A stretch of 9,527 nucleotides of DNA from Candidatus Omnitrophota bacterium (GTDB taxonomy: Bacteria > Omnitrophota > Gorgyraeia > Gygaellales > Profunditerraquicolaceae). Positions 1 through 7,037 of the stretch are shown piece after piece (within the stretch, counting starts at the first letter, position 1; every line of letters starts with the position of its first letter). The stretch lies in contig CAIVOB010000074.1 in assembly GCA_903907475.1 (NCBI GenBank), forward strand, positions 1 through 9,527, in the 5' to 3' direction. The notes below the pieces were generated by a model that saw nothing but the letters and a program-made list of their open reading frames with translations, made no database searches and was not told where the DNA came from. The position numbers and the translations under genes are program-made.

Positions 1-1
1 A

Positions 2-505
2 GAGGGAATATTTTTTAGTTTCACGAGATTGCATTCGATTCTAACCTGGGCTTTAATTTCCGCGACTGTCGGAGTGCTCTTAAAGAATTTAGAAAATAAA
101 CATAATATTTTAAGTGGTATCGTAAGAGGCATTTTTGGAGTGCTTTGGTCGTTGGCAACATTTTTTATTATTCCGGTCATGGTATATGAGAATTTGGGTG
201 TCTTTAAATCTATCGAACGTTCCATTTGGTTAATAAAAAATAGCTGGGGGGAGAGTGTTAGCGCTACTTTTACTTTTCATATAATTGGGGCGCTTGTTTG
301 CTTGCCTTTTGTTTTTTTAGTTTTTGCTTTACATTCATTCGTCGCGATAATACTATTTGTTTTGGCAGTGTTATTAATAACGTGTGTTTTTTCTACCGCT
401 GAGACAATATTTGTGGCATTGGCTTATCAATATGCCACTAATATGCCCGTAAAGGGATTTGAAAATGTAGAGTTTAAGAAAATTTTTGATATTTTACCAA
501 ATTAA
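2..505 (+). CDS. DUF6159-like multi-pass membrane protein, 3' part of the gene
   Basis: The frame is open to the left edge, so the gene starts outside the window; TTG at 29 is only the first possible internal start, and the codons before it fit the same hydrophobic protein. About 167 residues are visible. They show at least three strongly hydrophobic stretches, near 61-96, 118-180 and 283-420 of the window. A central motif of the type WSLATFFIIPV, then a glutamate, then an ERSIWLIKNSWGES-like block is what I know from the DUF6159 family: a membrane segment ending in FxxPV, then an amphipathic Ser/Lys/Trp-Gly-Glu stretch. The C-terminal tail is short and looks cytoplasmic. The family has no assigned reaction, so I give no function. 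The serpin gene follows 81 nt downstream on the same strand with its own ribosome-binding site, and nothing links the two functionally. The family call rests on motif memory; membrane location is much surer than family. Confidence 0.75.
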   Translation, partial: EGIFFSFTRLHSILTWALISATVGVLLKNLENKHNILSGIVRGIFGVLWSLATFFIIPVMVYENLGVFKSIERSIWLIKNSWGESVSATFTFHIIGALVCLPFVFLVFALHSFVAIILFVLAVLLITCVFSTAETIFVALAYQYATNMPVKGFENVEFKKIFDILPN

Positions 506-531
506 AATGCTAGTTAATGAGATTATTAATG

Positions 532-551
532 CTAAACTCAATGGAGTTTAG
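532..551 (+). repeat. Perfect 8-bp inverted repeat between the membrane protein and serpin genes
   Basis: CTAAACTC (532-539) and GAGTTTAG (544-551) are exact reverse complements around a 4-nt AATG loop, and two G-U pairs could extend the RNA stem. It lies 27 nt after the upstream stop and 35 nt before the serpin start. The stem is AT-rich and no T-run follows (the next bases are TGAGATAATTT), so it is not a convincing intrinsic terminator. It could be a weak terminator, an RNA processing or stability hairpin, or an operator for the serpin gene. Confidence 0.45.
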
Positions 552-586
552 TGAGATAATTTAAAAAATAAATTGAGGATATAGGT

Positions 587-1807
587 ATGAGTAAAATTTT
601 TAAGATAGCTTTCTTAGGGGTAGCGATTAGCGTGATGGTTTTTTATTCTACGGTCTTTGCTCAAGAAGTAAACAGCGTGGTAGATGCTAATAATCAATTC
701 GCTTTTGAGCTTTATGCTAAATATAAGTTAAAAGATGGTAATGTTTTCTTTTCTCCTTATAGTATCTCTTCCGCAGTTGCCATGGCTTATGAGGGGGCAA
801 GAGGAGAGACCGCAGAACAGATACAGTCAGTTTTTCATTTTCCCAAAGACGATTCTTTGCGTCGGGAAGCTTTTGTAAAGGTAAATAATTTTATTAATAA
901 AAAGGATAAGAAATATCAACTGTGTTTGGCTAATGCTTTGTGGGCGCAAAAAGATTATGTTTTTACGCCGGATTATTTTAGTTTAATCAAAAATTATTAT
1001 GACGGGAACGCGACTAATTTAGATTTTAAAGCTGATCCGGGAAACTCCTGTTTAATAATAAATGAATGGATTGAAGAAAGAACAAACGGCAAGATAAAAG
1101 ATTTAATTCCCGGCCTTGATCGCTTGACGCGGTTAGTTTTGACTAACGCGATTTATTTTAAGGGTTTTTGGCTTAAACAATTTAAAAAAAGTTATACCCA
1201 AGAAGAAGAATTCAGTGTGAGTGCGGACAATAGAATTAAGGTACCGATGATGCATTTATCCGGTGAAGAAGCAAATTTTAATTATCTGGAAACGCCGGAT
1301 TTTCAAATTTTAGAATTACCTTACGAAGGCAATGAGCTGGCGATGTTAATACTTCTTCCCAAGGGTGATAACTTGCAAGTATTGGAAGAGAGTTTAAGTT
1401 TGGAAAAGTTATCAGAATGGAAAAGACAATTAAGAAATCAGGAAATAGATGTTTATTTGCCTAAATTTAAATTTGAAAATAAGTATTTTATGCGACAAGA
1501 TCTTAAGAGCTTAGGGGTTTTAGCTGCTTTTACTCCGGGAATAGATTTTGAAGGGGAAGCGGATTTTTCTGGAATGACGGGTAAAAGAGATTTGCATATT
1601 GACGAAATAGTCCATCAAGCTTTTATTGAAGTCAATGAAGAGGGTACGGAAGCAGCTGCGGCAACAGCTGTAATGATGCTCGCAGGTAAAGGTATGTCAA
1701 TGCCACCAAAAATATTTAAAGCTGATCATGCTTTTATTTTTATAATTCAAGATAAAGAAATGGGCAATATTCTGTTTATGGGCAGAGTGAGTGATCCTGC
1801 AAAGTAA
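587..1807 (+). CDS. Secreted serpin (serine/cysteine protease inhibitor)
   Basis: Serpins trap a protease covalently when it cleaves the reactive-centre loop. This 406-residue protein has the full family length. Residues 1-25 form a signal peptide (positive start, hydrophobic core, cleavage near VFA|Q), with no lipobox cysteine, so a periplasmic or secreted product is expected. Family blocks run in order: NVFFSPYSIS and GARGETAEQI (52-79), LTNAIYFKGFW (185-195), ADFSGM then HIDEIVHQAF (325-346), the hinge EEGTEAAAAT (351-360), and DHAF with GNILFMGR (380-400). The hinge has the small-residue pattern (T354 at P14, Ala at P12-P9, Thr at P8) typical of inhibitory rather than non-inhibitory serpins. 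Counting 17 residues from E351 puts P1 at Gly367, next to Lys368; the loop seems about three residues longer than in alpha-1-antitrypsin, so P1 and the target protease stay uncertain. GAGG at 575-578 sets the ATG at 587. No protease gene is nearby. Confidence 0.95.
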   Translation: MSKIFKIAFLGVAISVMVFYSTVFAQEVNSVVDANNQFAFELYAKYKLKDGNVFFSPYSISSAVAMAYEGARGETAEQIQSVFHFPKDDSLRREAFVKVNNFINKKDKKYQLCLANALWAQKDYVFTPDYFSLIKNYYDGNATNLDFKADPGNSCLIINEWIEERTNGKIKDLIPGLDRLTRLVLTNAIYFKGFWLKQFKKSYTQEEEFSVSADNRIKVPMMHLSGEEANFNYLETPDFQILELPYEGNELAMLILLPKGDNLQVLEESLSLEKLSEWKRQLRNQEIDVYLPKFKFENKYFMRQDLKSLGVLAAFTPGIDFEGEADFSGMTGKRDLHIDEIVHQAFIEVNEEGTEAAAATAVMMLAGKGMSMPPKIFKADHAFIFIIQDKEMGNILFMGRVSDPAK

Positions 1808-1815
1808 AATTTATC

Positions 1816-1849
1816 CACACCTGGCCCGGACTGGTATTGGGCCAGTGTG
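1816..1849 (+). repeat. GC-rich imperfect hairpin between the serpin and SUI1 genes
   Basis: CACACCTGGCCC (1816-1827) pairs with GGGCCAGTGTG (1839-1849), leaving one bulged C and an 11-nt loop. The stem is much richer in G+C than the flanking genes. It starts 8 nt after the serpin stop, which suits an mRNA 3'-end or processing structure, but no T-run follows, so it is not a classic intrinsic terminator. A smaller stem (TGCC/GGCA around 1848-1859) and a repeated GTGGCA lie directly downstream. It could also be a REP-like dispersed palindrome; one copy cannot show that. Confidence 0.5.
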
Positions 1850-1889
1850 CCTCGTGGCAACAACCGGTGGCAGTTACTTTTAGGAAAAA

Positions 1890-2246
1890 ATGATACCAGA
1901 GAATGAAGAGAATTCAAATTTAGTTTATACTACGGACAAAGGCGCGGTCTGCCTGAAATGTTCTCAGGCCAAGAGTAAATGCGTTTGCCGGGAGTTAAAG
2001 AAAGCGGCGATACCGCAGACTGATGGCGCGGCGCGTTTAGGTTATGAGAAAAACCGCAAAGGTAAAGGCGTAACGTTAATTTCAGGTTTAGCTTTAAATG
2101 AAACGGATTTACTGGGCTTGGCGAAGAAATTAAAACAGCGTTTTGGTGTTGGAGGCTCAGTCAAAGGCTATGTGATTGAGCTACAGGGAGATTTTCGAGA
2201 ACAAATTGCCCAGGAATTAGTGAAATTAGGTTATCGGATTAAATAG
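1890..2246 (+). CDS. yciH: YciH-like SUI1/eIF1-family translation factor with a four-cysteine N-terminal motif
   Basis: The protein has 118 residues. Its C-terminal half is a SUI1 domain: the basic RKGKGVTLISGL block (56-67), then helix residues ELAKKL-like (about 72-84), then GVGGSVK (86-92) and VIELQGD (95-101). The N-terminal LVYTTDKG (11-18) matches the LVYSTETG opening of E. coli YciH, the bacterial counterpart of eIF1, which binds the small ribosomal subunit and affects start-site selection in vitro. Between the two parts lies C21-x2-C24-x6-C31-x-C33, which could bind zinc; E. coli YciH lacks it, but I recall similar cysteines in homologues from other phyla. AGGA at 1882-1885 is only 4 nt from the ATG. 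The gene stands alone, with a GC-rich hairpin before it and a promoter after it. Its cellular role in bacteria is poorly settled, so I name the family and not a precise job. Confidence 0.93.
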   Translation: MIPENEENSNLVYTTDKGAVCLKCSQAKSKCVCRELKKAAIPQTDGAARLGYEKNRKGKGVTLISGLALNETDLLGLAKKLKQRFGVGGSVKGYVIELQGDFREQIAQELVKLGYRIK

Positions 2247-2268
2247 TGGAATTGAAGAAAATAAATTA

Positions 2269-2296
2269 TTGCTTAGTCGATAAATTATACTATAAT
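2269..2296 (+). promoter_or_regulatory. Sigma70-type promoter for the TonB receptor operon
   Basis: A -35 box TTGCTT (2269-2274) and a perfect -10 box TATAAT (2291-2296) are separated by 16 bp. Transcription would start near 2303. It lies just after the SUI1 stop and about 180 nt before the receptor start. The promoter at 7038 uses the same TTGCTT -35 hexamer, which supports both calls. Confidence 0.65.
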
Positions 2297-2297
2297 T
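2283..2297. promoter_or_regulatory. 15-bp palindrome covering the -10 box, candidate operator
   Basis: AATTATA, a central C, and TATAATT form a perfect 7+1+7 inverted repeat on top of the -10 hexamer, so a bound dimer would block RNA polymerase. A second pair, ATTGCTT (2268-2274) and AAGCAAT (2299-2305), flanks the promoter with a different centre. Compared by hand with the 19-bp E. coli Fur box from 2279, I count 10 matches, which is too weak to call Fur. Chance palindromes are common in AT-rich promoters. Confidence 0.35.
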
Positions 2298-2302
2298 AAA
2301 GC

Positions 2303-2448
2303 AATAGAGAACTAAGGAAGGCCATTATTATTGTTGGGGAATAATGAAATTATCCAAGAAATATAATCGTCGGAAAAACTATTTTAAAAAAAATTTTAGC
2401 GCCCAAGTATCTGTGTCAGTAAAGACAGTGACTTGGGTTTTGTTTTTT
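2303..2448 (+). ncRNA. Structured leader RNA, candidate attenuator or riboswitch upstream of the TonB receptor
   Basis: The predicted transcript start near 2303 and the intrinsic terminator at 2402-2448 define an RNA of about 145 nt that ends before the receptor gene. Two hairpins in its first half cannot form together: CATTATT (2323-2329) with AATAATG (2340-2346), and GG-ATAAT (2338-2345) with ATTAT-CC (2349-2355). The second needs A2340 bulged. Mutually exclusive pairings before a terminator are a usual attenuator layout. I do not recognise the conserved core of the cobalamin, purine, preQ1, fluoride, ZTP, glycine, guanidine or c-di-GMP classes. It could instead be a separate small RNA, with read-through feeding the operon. 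Confidence 0.4.
2402..2448 (+). terminator. Intrinsic terminator in the leader of the TonB receptor operon
   Basis: CCCAAGT (2402-2408) pairs with ACTTGGG (2431-2437). An inner CTGT/ACAG (2411-2414 with 2425-2428) extends the stem past a 2-nt internal loop. The tract TTTTGTTTTTT (2438-2448) follows directly, giving the full stem-plus-U-run signature. It sits between the operon promoter and the receptor start at 2478, so it must be bypassed for expression, or else it ends a separate small RNA. Confidence 0.8.
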
Positions 2449-2477
2449 AAAGTTTATTAATAATTTAAGGAGAGAAA

Positions 2478-4391
2478 ATGAGTAAATTTCTAAAATATGC
2501 TTTTGTCTCTTTAGTGTTATTAGGTTTTAGCCTCACAAATGTTTTGGCGGCAAATGGCGGGAATATTGCTTTAGAGGATGTGCTTTTTGAGGAGATTCCA
2601 ATGGTCGTTTTACCGACGCGGATGGAGCAGCCAATTACTCAGGCTCCGGCGGCAATTTCGGTGATTACGGCTAGCGAGATCGCGCATTCCGGGTACATGG
2701 ATATTTGGGATTTATTGCGTAGTCAGCCGGGAGTGGATGTTTTTCAATTATCTAATAATACGGTGGGGGTGGCGATTAGAGGGTTTAACGATAAGTATTC
2801 CAATAAAGTCCAGGTTTTAATGGATGGCCGCAGCATTTTTAGTCCTTATACACAAGGAGTTTGGTGGCGGGATCAGCCGATATTACTGGAAGATATCGAA
2901 CGGATTGAGATTATGCGCGGGCCAAACTCAGTGCTTTATGGTTTTAATGCTTTTGATGGCGTGATTAATATTATCACTAAGGACGCTAAGAATACCAAAG
3001 GAGTTTTAGCGAAAACTACTTTTGGTACGCATAGTACGCAACAATATCTGGGTCGTTTTGGGGATTCGATCGGTAATTTTGATTATCGTTTAAGTTATGC
3101 CCGGGATAATTCTTTGGGTTTTGGTAATGATAGTGGAAAAGATTATTTAGATGCTCAAAGAATGAATTCATTAAATTTTCGTTCCCGGTATACTTTTAAT
3201 GATAATGTTAATTTAGAATTTTTAACCGGTGGTAAGTTTGGTGATCGGGGATTAGCTCCAAATAATACTGGTAGTGATGGGGTGACACAAAATAGCTTTC
3301 AGACTTTGCGTTATAATCAGAAGCTTTCTGAAGATTCGGCATTTTTTGTGCAGGCGTATCATACTCTTTGGGGAGAAAGGATTTTTCCTGCTAGCGGTGT
3401 CCTTCCTAATGGTGGTGAGGCAAAATATAATCAGTTCGATTTGGAGTTTCAACATAATTTTAAGGTTGGGGACCGGAATTCAATTGTTTGGGGAGGTAAT
3501 TATCGCCGTAATGAAGCGCGGGCTTTTAATATGACCGATCCGACTGAAAACCATACGGATAATATTTATCGTACGTTTATTCAGGATGCGATTAAAATTA
3601 CGGATAAATTAACTTATTATTCCGGTTTAGAGTGGGAGCAGAATGATTATACCGGTTCGGCATGGTCTACTCGTCAGACAGCGATGTATAATCTTTTTGG
3701 GTCGCATTACATTCGGGCAACTTATGGCCGAGCATATCATGCGCAGAGTCTCGTAGAATCTTATTTTGATACTTGGCCAATAAATGGTAATGTTAGTCTT
3801 AAAAGAGAAAGTATTGATGCTTATGAGTTGGGATATCGGGCAGATTTTTTGGAGAAAAAATTAACTTTTGATTTTCAAGTATTTGTTAATAGTATTCATA
3901 GTATCAGAGATTATGTTATTACTCCGTTTCCTTATAGCATTACTTTTGGAAATGGTAATAAAGCAACAGTTGAAGGCGTGGAAACCAGTTTTGAGTATCG
4001 CCCTTATTCTTGGGTAAAATTTTATTTAAACCATTCGTTTTTGAATGTTAATGACCGGGAGCAGCAATATGTGAATGCTGATCCGAAACAAAAAGTTAAT
4101 TTTGGAACAACCTTATCTATGGATAAGGTTTATTTGCCTAGTTATATTGATTTAAAATATTCTTTTGTCGGGAGTATTAGGCCACAAGATTCGATAACGC
4201 TTCAAATGGTAAAAGTCCCTTCCTATAGCAAATTAGATATAAAAATCGCCAAAAGATTATTTAAGGACGCGATGGAAGTCAGCCTTTCGGTACTTAATGC
4301 TTTAGAGCCGCGTCATTTTGAATATGCTAGCGGAACCTCAACGGTGGCAGTGCCGCGAGAAGTATTAGGCACGATTAAATATCAATTTTAA
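2478..4391 (+). CDS. TonB-dependent outer-membrane receptor
   Basis: The 637-residue protein imports a scarce ligand across the outer membrane using TonB/ExbBD energy. Residues 1-24 or 25 are a signal peptide (cleavage near VLA|AN). A TonB-box-like stretch, EEIPMVVLPTR (38-48), precedes the plug domain (about 52-170). Plug motifs are PAAISVITASEI, DLLRSQPGVDV, VAIRGF, VLMDGRSIF, DIERIEIMRGP and GVINIITKDA. The rest alternates in the manner of a 22-strand beta barrel and ends in aromatic KYQF, the C-terminal Phe expected for BAM insertion. The plug wording resembles a receptor family I associate with Deltaproteobacteria. The ligand cannot be read from the sequence; at 637 residues it is nearer BtuB in length than most siderophore receptors. 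AAGGAG (2467-2472) lies 5 nt before the ATG. The gene heads an operon with the binding protein and kinase and follows a leader containing a terminator. Confidence 0.95.
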   Translation: MSKFLKYAFVSLVLLGFSLTNVLAANGGNIALEDVLFEEIPMVVLPTRMEQPITQAPAAISVITASEIAHSGYMDIWDLLRSQPGVDVFQLSNNTVGVAIRGFNDKYSNKVQVLMDGRSIFSPYTQGVWWRDQPILLEDIERIEIMRGPNSVLYGFNAFDGVINIITKDAKNTKGVLAKTTFGTHSTQQYLGRFGDSIGNFDYRLSYARDNSLGFGNDSGKDYLDAQRMNSLNFRSRYTFNDNVNLEFLTGGKFGDRGLAPNNTGSDGVTQNSFQTLRYNQKLSEDSAFFVQAYHTLWGERIFPASGVLPNGGEAKYNQFDLEFQHNFKVGDRNSIVWGGNYRRNEARAFNMTDPTENHTDNIYRTFIQDAIKITDKLTYYSGLEWEQNDYTGSAWSTRQTAMYNLFGSHYIRATYGRAYHAQSLVESYFDTWPINGNVSLKRESIDAYELGYRADFLEKKLTFDFQVFVNSIHSIRDYVITPFPYSITFGNGNKATVEGVETSFEYRPYSWVKFYLNHSFLNVNDREQQYVNADPKQKVNFGTTLSMDKVYLPSYIDLKYSFVGSIRPQDSITLQMVKVPSYSKLDIKIAKRLFKDAMEVSLSVLNALEPRHFEYASGTSTVAVPREVLGTIKYQF

Positions 4392-5363
4392 ATGTTGAAA
4401 AAGTTATTTATGAAAAAGATCTTAAGTTTTTTCATTCTCGGGGTAACATTTTTTATTTTTTTACCTAACGTGGCGAGTTATGCTTTGGAGCCGGTAATCG
4501 CGGTGGTCTCTATAAAATCCGTGAATCCTTATAATCAGGCTTTTTCCGGTTTTGAGCAAGAGCTTAAAGATAGTGGAGTAAAAAAATTTTTGTATCAGTT
4601 TGATTTGGGTAGTTTTGAAGATAATCAGGGTGAACTGGTAAATAAGATTAATATTTTGAAACCGAATTTAATTTTTGCAATTGGGACAAAAGCGACACTT
4701 TTTGCTCAGGAAAATTTTAAAGAGGTTCCGATAATTTCTTCAATGGTTTTGAGCCCGGTTAAGAGCGGGGTTAGTGGAAACCCCGAAGGGCTGGGGGATA
4801 GTACGGTCGAAGTTTCTTTAGATATTCCGCTGGAGGTGCAATTTAAAAAACTTAAAGAAGTGCTTCCGTCTGTTAAGCGCGTGGGGGTGCTTTATAATGC
4901 TAAGGATTATGAATGGATTAAGCGGGTGGCGATGGTGGGTAGAAAATATGGTTTAGCAATTGTCGCTAAACCGGTGAATGCCGGAACGGATGTGCCGCGC
5001 TTATTGGATGAAATCGTGAAAGAAGTAGATTGTCTTTGGGCGCAGGCGGATAATTTAATTTATAATGTGCAGTCTTCGGAGTATATCATTTTAACTTTAA
5101 TCAGAAATAAACTCCCTTTTATGGCATTTTCTTCATCTTATGTAAAAGCGGGGGCGTTATTTGCTCTGGAATGCGATTATGTTAATATCGGCAGGCAATC
5201 GGCAATATTGGCAATCAGGATTTTAAAAGGAGCAGACCCGAAGTTGATTGCTAGTGTTGAACCAAAAAAAGTGATGCTGGTAGTTAACCAGAGAATTGCC
5301 CAGTTGATCGGAATAAATATTCCCTTGGAAATTATGAATCAAGCAAAAGAGGTTTATCAATAA
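4392..5363 (+). CDS. Periplasmic substrate-binding protein, ABC_sub_bind (COG2984) family
   Basis: The 323-residue protein starts with a signal peptide (cleavage near ASYA31|L) and then shows the two-lobe periplasmic binding fold. Recognisable blocks are NPYNQAFSGFEQEL (45-58), PNLIFAIGTKATLFAQEN (91-108), VPIISSMVLSP (112-122), VKRVGVLYNA (161-170), the DCLWAQADNLIYN stretch (213-225), LPFMAFSSSYVKAGALFA (241-258) and IGRQSAILAIRILKG (266-280). These fit PF04392; some members (TrpX) bind aromatic amino acids, but the ligand here is unknown. There is no lipobox, so the protein should be soluble. Its ATG directly follows the receptor stop (0 nt gap) with no clear Shine-Dalgarno, implying translational coupling; Met7 at 4410 is an equally good start for a shorter signal peptide. 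No ABC permease or ATPase follows, and a histidine kinase comes next. That suggests ligand presentation to a sensor at least as much as transport. Confidence 0.9.
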   Translation: MLKKLFMKKILSFFILGVTFFIFLPNVASYALEPVIAVVSIKSVNPYNQAFSGFEQELKDSGVKKFLYQFDLGSFEDNQGELVNKINILKPNLIFAIGTKATLFAQENFKEVPIISSMVLSPVKSGVSGNPEGLGDSTVEVSLDIPLEVQFKKLKEVLPSVKRVGVLYNAKDYEWIKRVAMVGRKYGLAIVAKPVNAGTDVPRLLDEIVKEVDCLWAQADNLIYNVQSSEYIILTLIRNKLPFMAFSSSYVKAGALFALECDYVNIGRQSAILAIRILKGADPKLIASVEPKKVMLVVNQRIAQLIGINIPLEIMNQAKEVYQ

Positions 5364-5366
5364 TTT

Positions 5367-6995
5367 ATGTTAAAGAAAGAAAATAGTTTAACCGCAAAAT
5401 TAATTATTGCCATTACGACATTAATATTTTTAGTAACGCTCGTGCTTTATCTTTTTTTTATTCAGCACGAGAGGAGAATTATTCGGGATAATCTTCGGGA
5501 GATGGGTATTTCTTTAGCTAATAATTTAGCTTATAATTCGGAATACGGAGTTTTGACGGCGAACTTAGAAGTTTTATCAAATTTGGTTTCTGGGATTATG
5601 GAACAGCCGGATGTGGCTTATTGTTTAGTGCATGATTCTACCGGTAAGGTGCTGGCTTTCTCCCAGAAGCAAGGGAGAATTCCCGTGCCGCTTGATGTGC
5701 TTAAGCGGGCGACGGAGGCGAAGCGTTTAACGGTTGAGAATTTCAAAGTTAATAATATGAGTTATCTTTCTATCAGTGTTCCAATCGTGACTAAGATTAG
5801 CGATCGTGGAGGATTCGAAAAAGATTTTTCTTATGATAATACGAAATCTTTAGCGGCGCAAAGAGTGGGGGTGGCGCGGGTAATAATATCTTTTGCCCGC
5901 TCCAAGGAACTTTTAGCGGAGTCTGCCCGAACGACTTCATTTTTGGCACTGGTTGTGATTTTAATTGCGATAATAATCGTGATTATTATTATGGGAATTA
6001 TACTTTTGCCGATAAAAAAATTAATGGAAGCCACGCAGGCATTAGCGCAAGGTAATTTAGATTTTAAAATTGTGGTGAAGAGCAAGGATGAATTGGGGAC
6101 ATTGGCTTTGGCATTTAATCGCATGACGGAAAGTTTGAAAAAAATAACGGTTTCCCGGGATCAGTTATCGCGGGAGGTTTTGGAAAGAAAAAAAGCGGAA
6201 GATGATTTAGCGTTGGCTTACGCCAAACTTAAAGAAGCGCAAGGTTGGTTAATTCAATCTGAGAAGATGGATGCGGTTGGCCGCTTGGCCAGCGGAGTGG
6301 CGCATGAAGTAAAAAATCCCTTGGGGATTGTGCTGCAGGGTTGTAATTATTTGCAAAATCAGGACTTTGCTTCAGAAAGAGATATTCCCGAAGTAATTAA
6401 CATGATGATTAGTAACGTAAAAAGAGCCGATAATATTGTTCGGGCGCTAGTGGATTTTTCACGGGCGGGGGATGTAAACCTAAAATTGGAAAAGATAAAC
6501 AGCATTATTGATAATTCTTTACTTTTAATCCAGCACATGGCGCGCATGGAAAATATCGAAATTATTAATGATTTCGGGAAAGATCTTCCGGATATTTTGG
6601 CGGATAAAGGTAAAATGGAGCAGGTTTTTGTAAATGTTTTGTCTAATGCTATCCAGGCGATACCGAAAGGGGGCACGATTACGATTCGTACTTATTTGAC
6701 TAAGGTGAGTGAATCTGCTAATCGCACCGGGAGGCGGGAGAGTGATTTTCTTAAATTGGGAGAGGATGTTGTGGCGATTGAAGTGGAGGATACCGGAGTA
6801 GGGGTTGCTCCGGAGAATTTAGTGCGGATGTTTGAACCATTTTTTACGACTAAGGATCCCGGAAAAGGTACCGGCCTCGGGCTTTCGGTGACCCGTAATA
6901 TTATTGATTTGCATAAAGGATCAATTAATGTGGAAAGCCAATTAGGGAAAGGCACTAAAATTATTATTTGGCTGAAAGTCTTTAAAGCAGAGTAG
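5367..6995 (+). CDS. Membrane-bound sensor histidine kinase (periplasmic sensor, HAMP, HisKA, HATPase_c)
   Basis: The 542-residue protein starts with a membrane segment (11-32). A periplasmic domain of about 155 residues follows, with a PDVAYCLVHDSTGKVLAF stretch (81-98) typical of Cache/CHASE8-like sensors. A very hydrophobic second membrane segment (192-214) leads to HAMP (about 211-263, Pro215), a charged coiled-coil linker (264-298), and HisKA with H-box SGVAHEVKNP, phospho-acceptor His313. The ATPase domain has the N-box NVLSNAIQA (Asn427), G1 DTGVGV (475-480), F-box FEPFFTT and G2 GKGTGLGLS (499-507), so all catalytic motifs look intact. There is no receiver domain and no response regulator in the window, so the phosphate partner lies elsewhere. 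The start is 3 nt after the binding-protein stop; the nearest Shine-Dalgarno-like AAGAGG (5347-5352) is 14 nt away, so coupling is likely. Context suggests that it senses the ligand handled by the receptor and binding protein. Confidence 0.95.
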   Translation: MLKKENSLTAKLIIAITTLIFLVTLVLYLFFIQHERRIIRDNLREMGISLANNLAYNSEYGVLTANLEVLSNLVSGIMEQPDVAYCLVHDSTGKVLAFSQKQGRIPVPLDVLKRATEAKRLTVENFKVNNMSYLSISVPIVTKISDRGGFEKDFSYDNTKSLAAQRVGVARVIISFARSKELLAESARTTSFLALVVILIAIIIVIIIMGIILLPIKKLMEATQALAQGNLDFKIVVKSKDELGTLALAFNRMTESLKKITVSRDQLSREVLERKKAEDDLALAYAKLKEAQGWLIQSEKMDAVGRLASGVAHEVKNPLGIVLQGCNYLQNQDFASERDIPEVINMMISNVKRADNIVRALVDFSRAGDVNLKLEKINSIIDNSLLLIQHMARMENIEIINDFGKDLPDILADKGKMEQVFVNVLSNAIQAIPKGGTITIRTYLTKVSESANRTGRRESDFLKLGEDVVAIEVEDTGVGVAPENLVRMFEPFFTTKDPGKGTGLGLSVTRNIIDLHKGSINVESQLGKGTKIIIWLKVFKAE

Positions 6996-7037
6996 TAGAG
7001 TAGGCTGCCTTGGTTAATTTTAATTGCTGATATTCTG

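Noticed and set aside
1816..1849. Intrinsic terminator for the serpin gene.
   Set aside because: The stem is strong, but no T-run follows either arm.
2279..2297. Fur box over the receptor promoter.
   Set aside because: Only 10 of 19 positions match the E. coli consensus by hand count, close to what an AT-rich stretch gives by chance. I kept only the palindrome itself.
2344..2460. A 38-codon basic ORF in the leader (ATG 2344, TAA 2458), preceded by GGGGA.
   Set aside because: Its second half is encoded by the terminator stem and T-run, the Shine-Dalgarno spacing is only 3 nt, and nothing independent supports translation. A leader peptide remains possible but unsupported.
5831..6955. Several - strand ORFs of 87-105 codons inside the histidine kinase gene.
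   Set aside because: They are antisense shadows of an intact kinase frame with all catalytic motifs, and none shows a domain or start signal.
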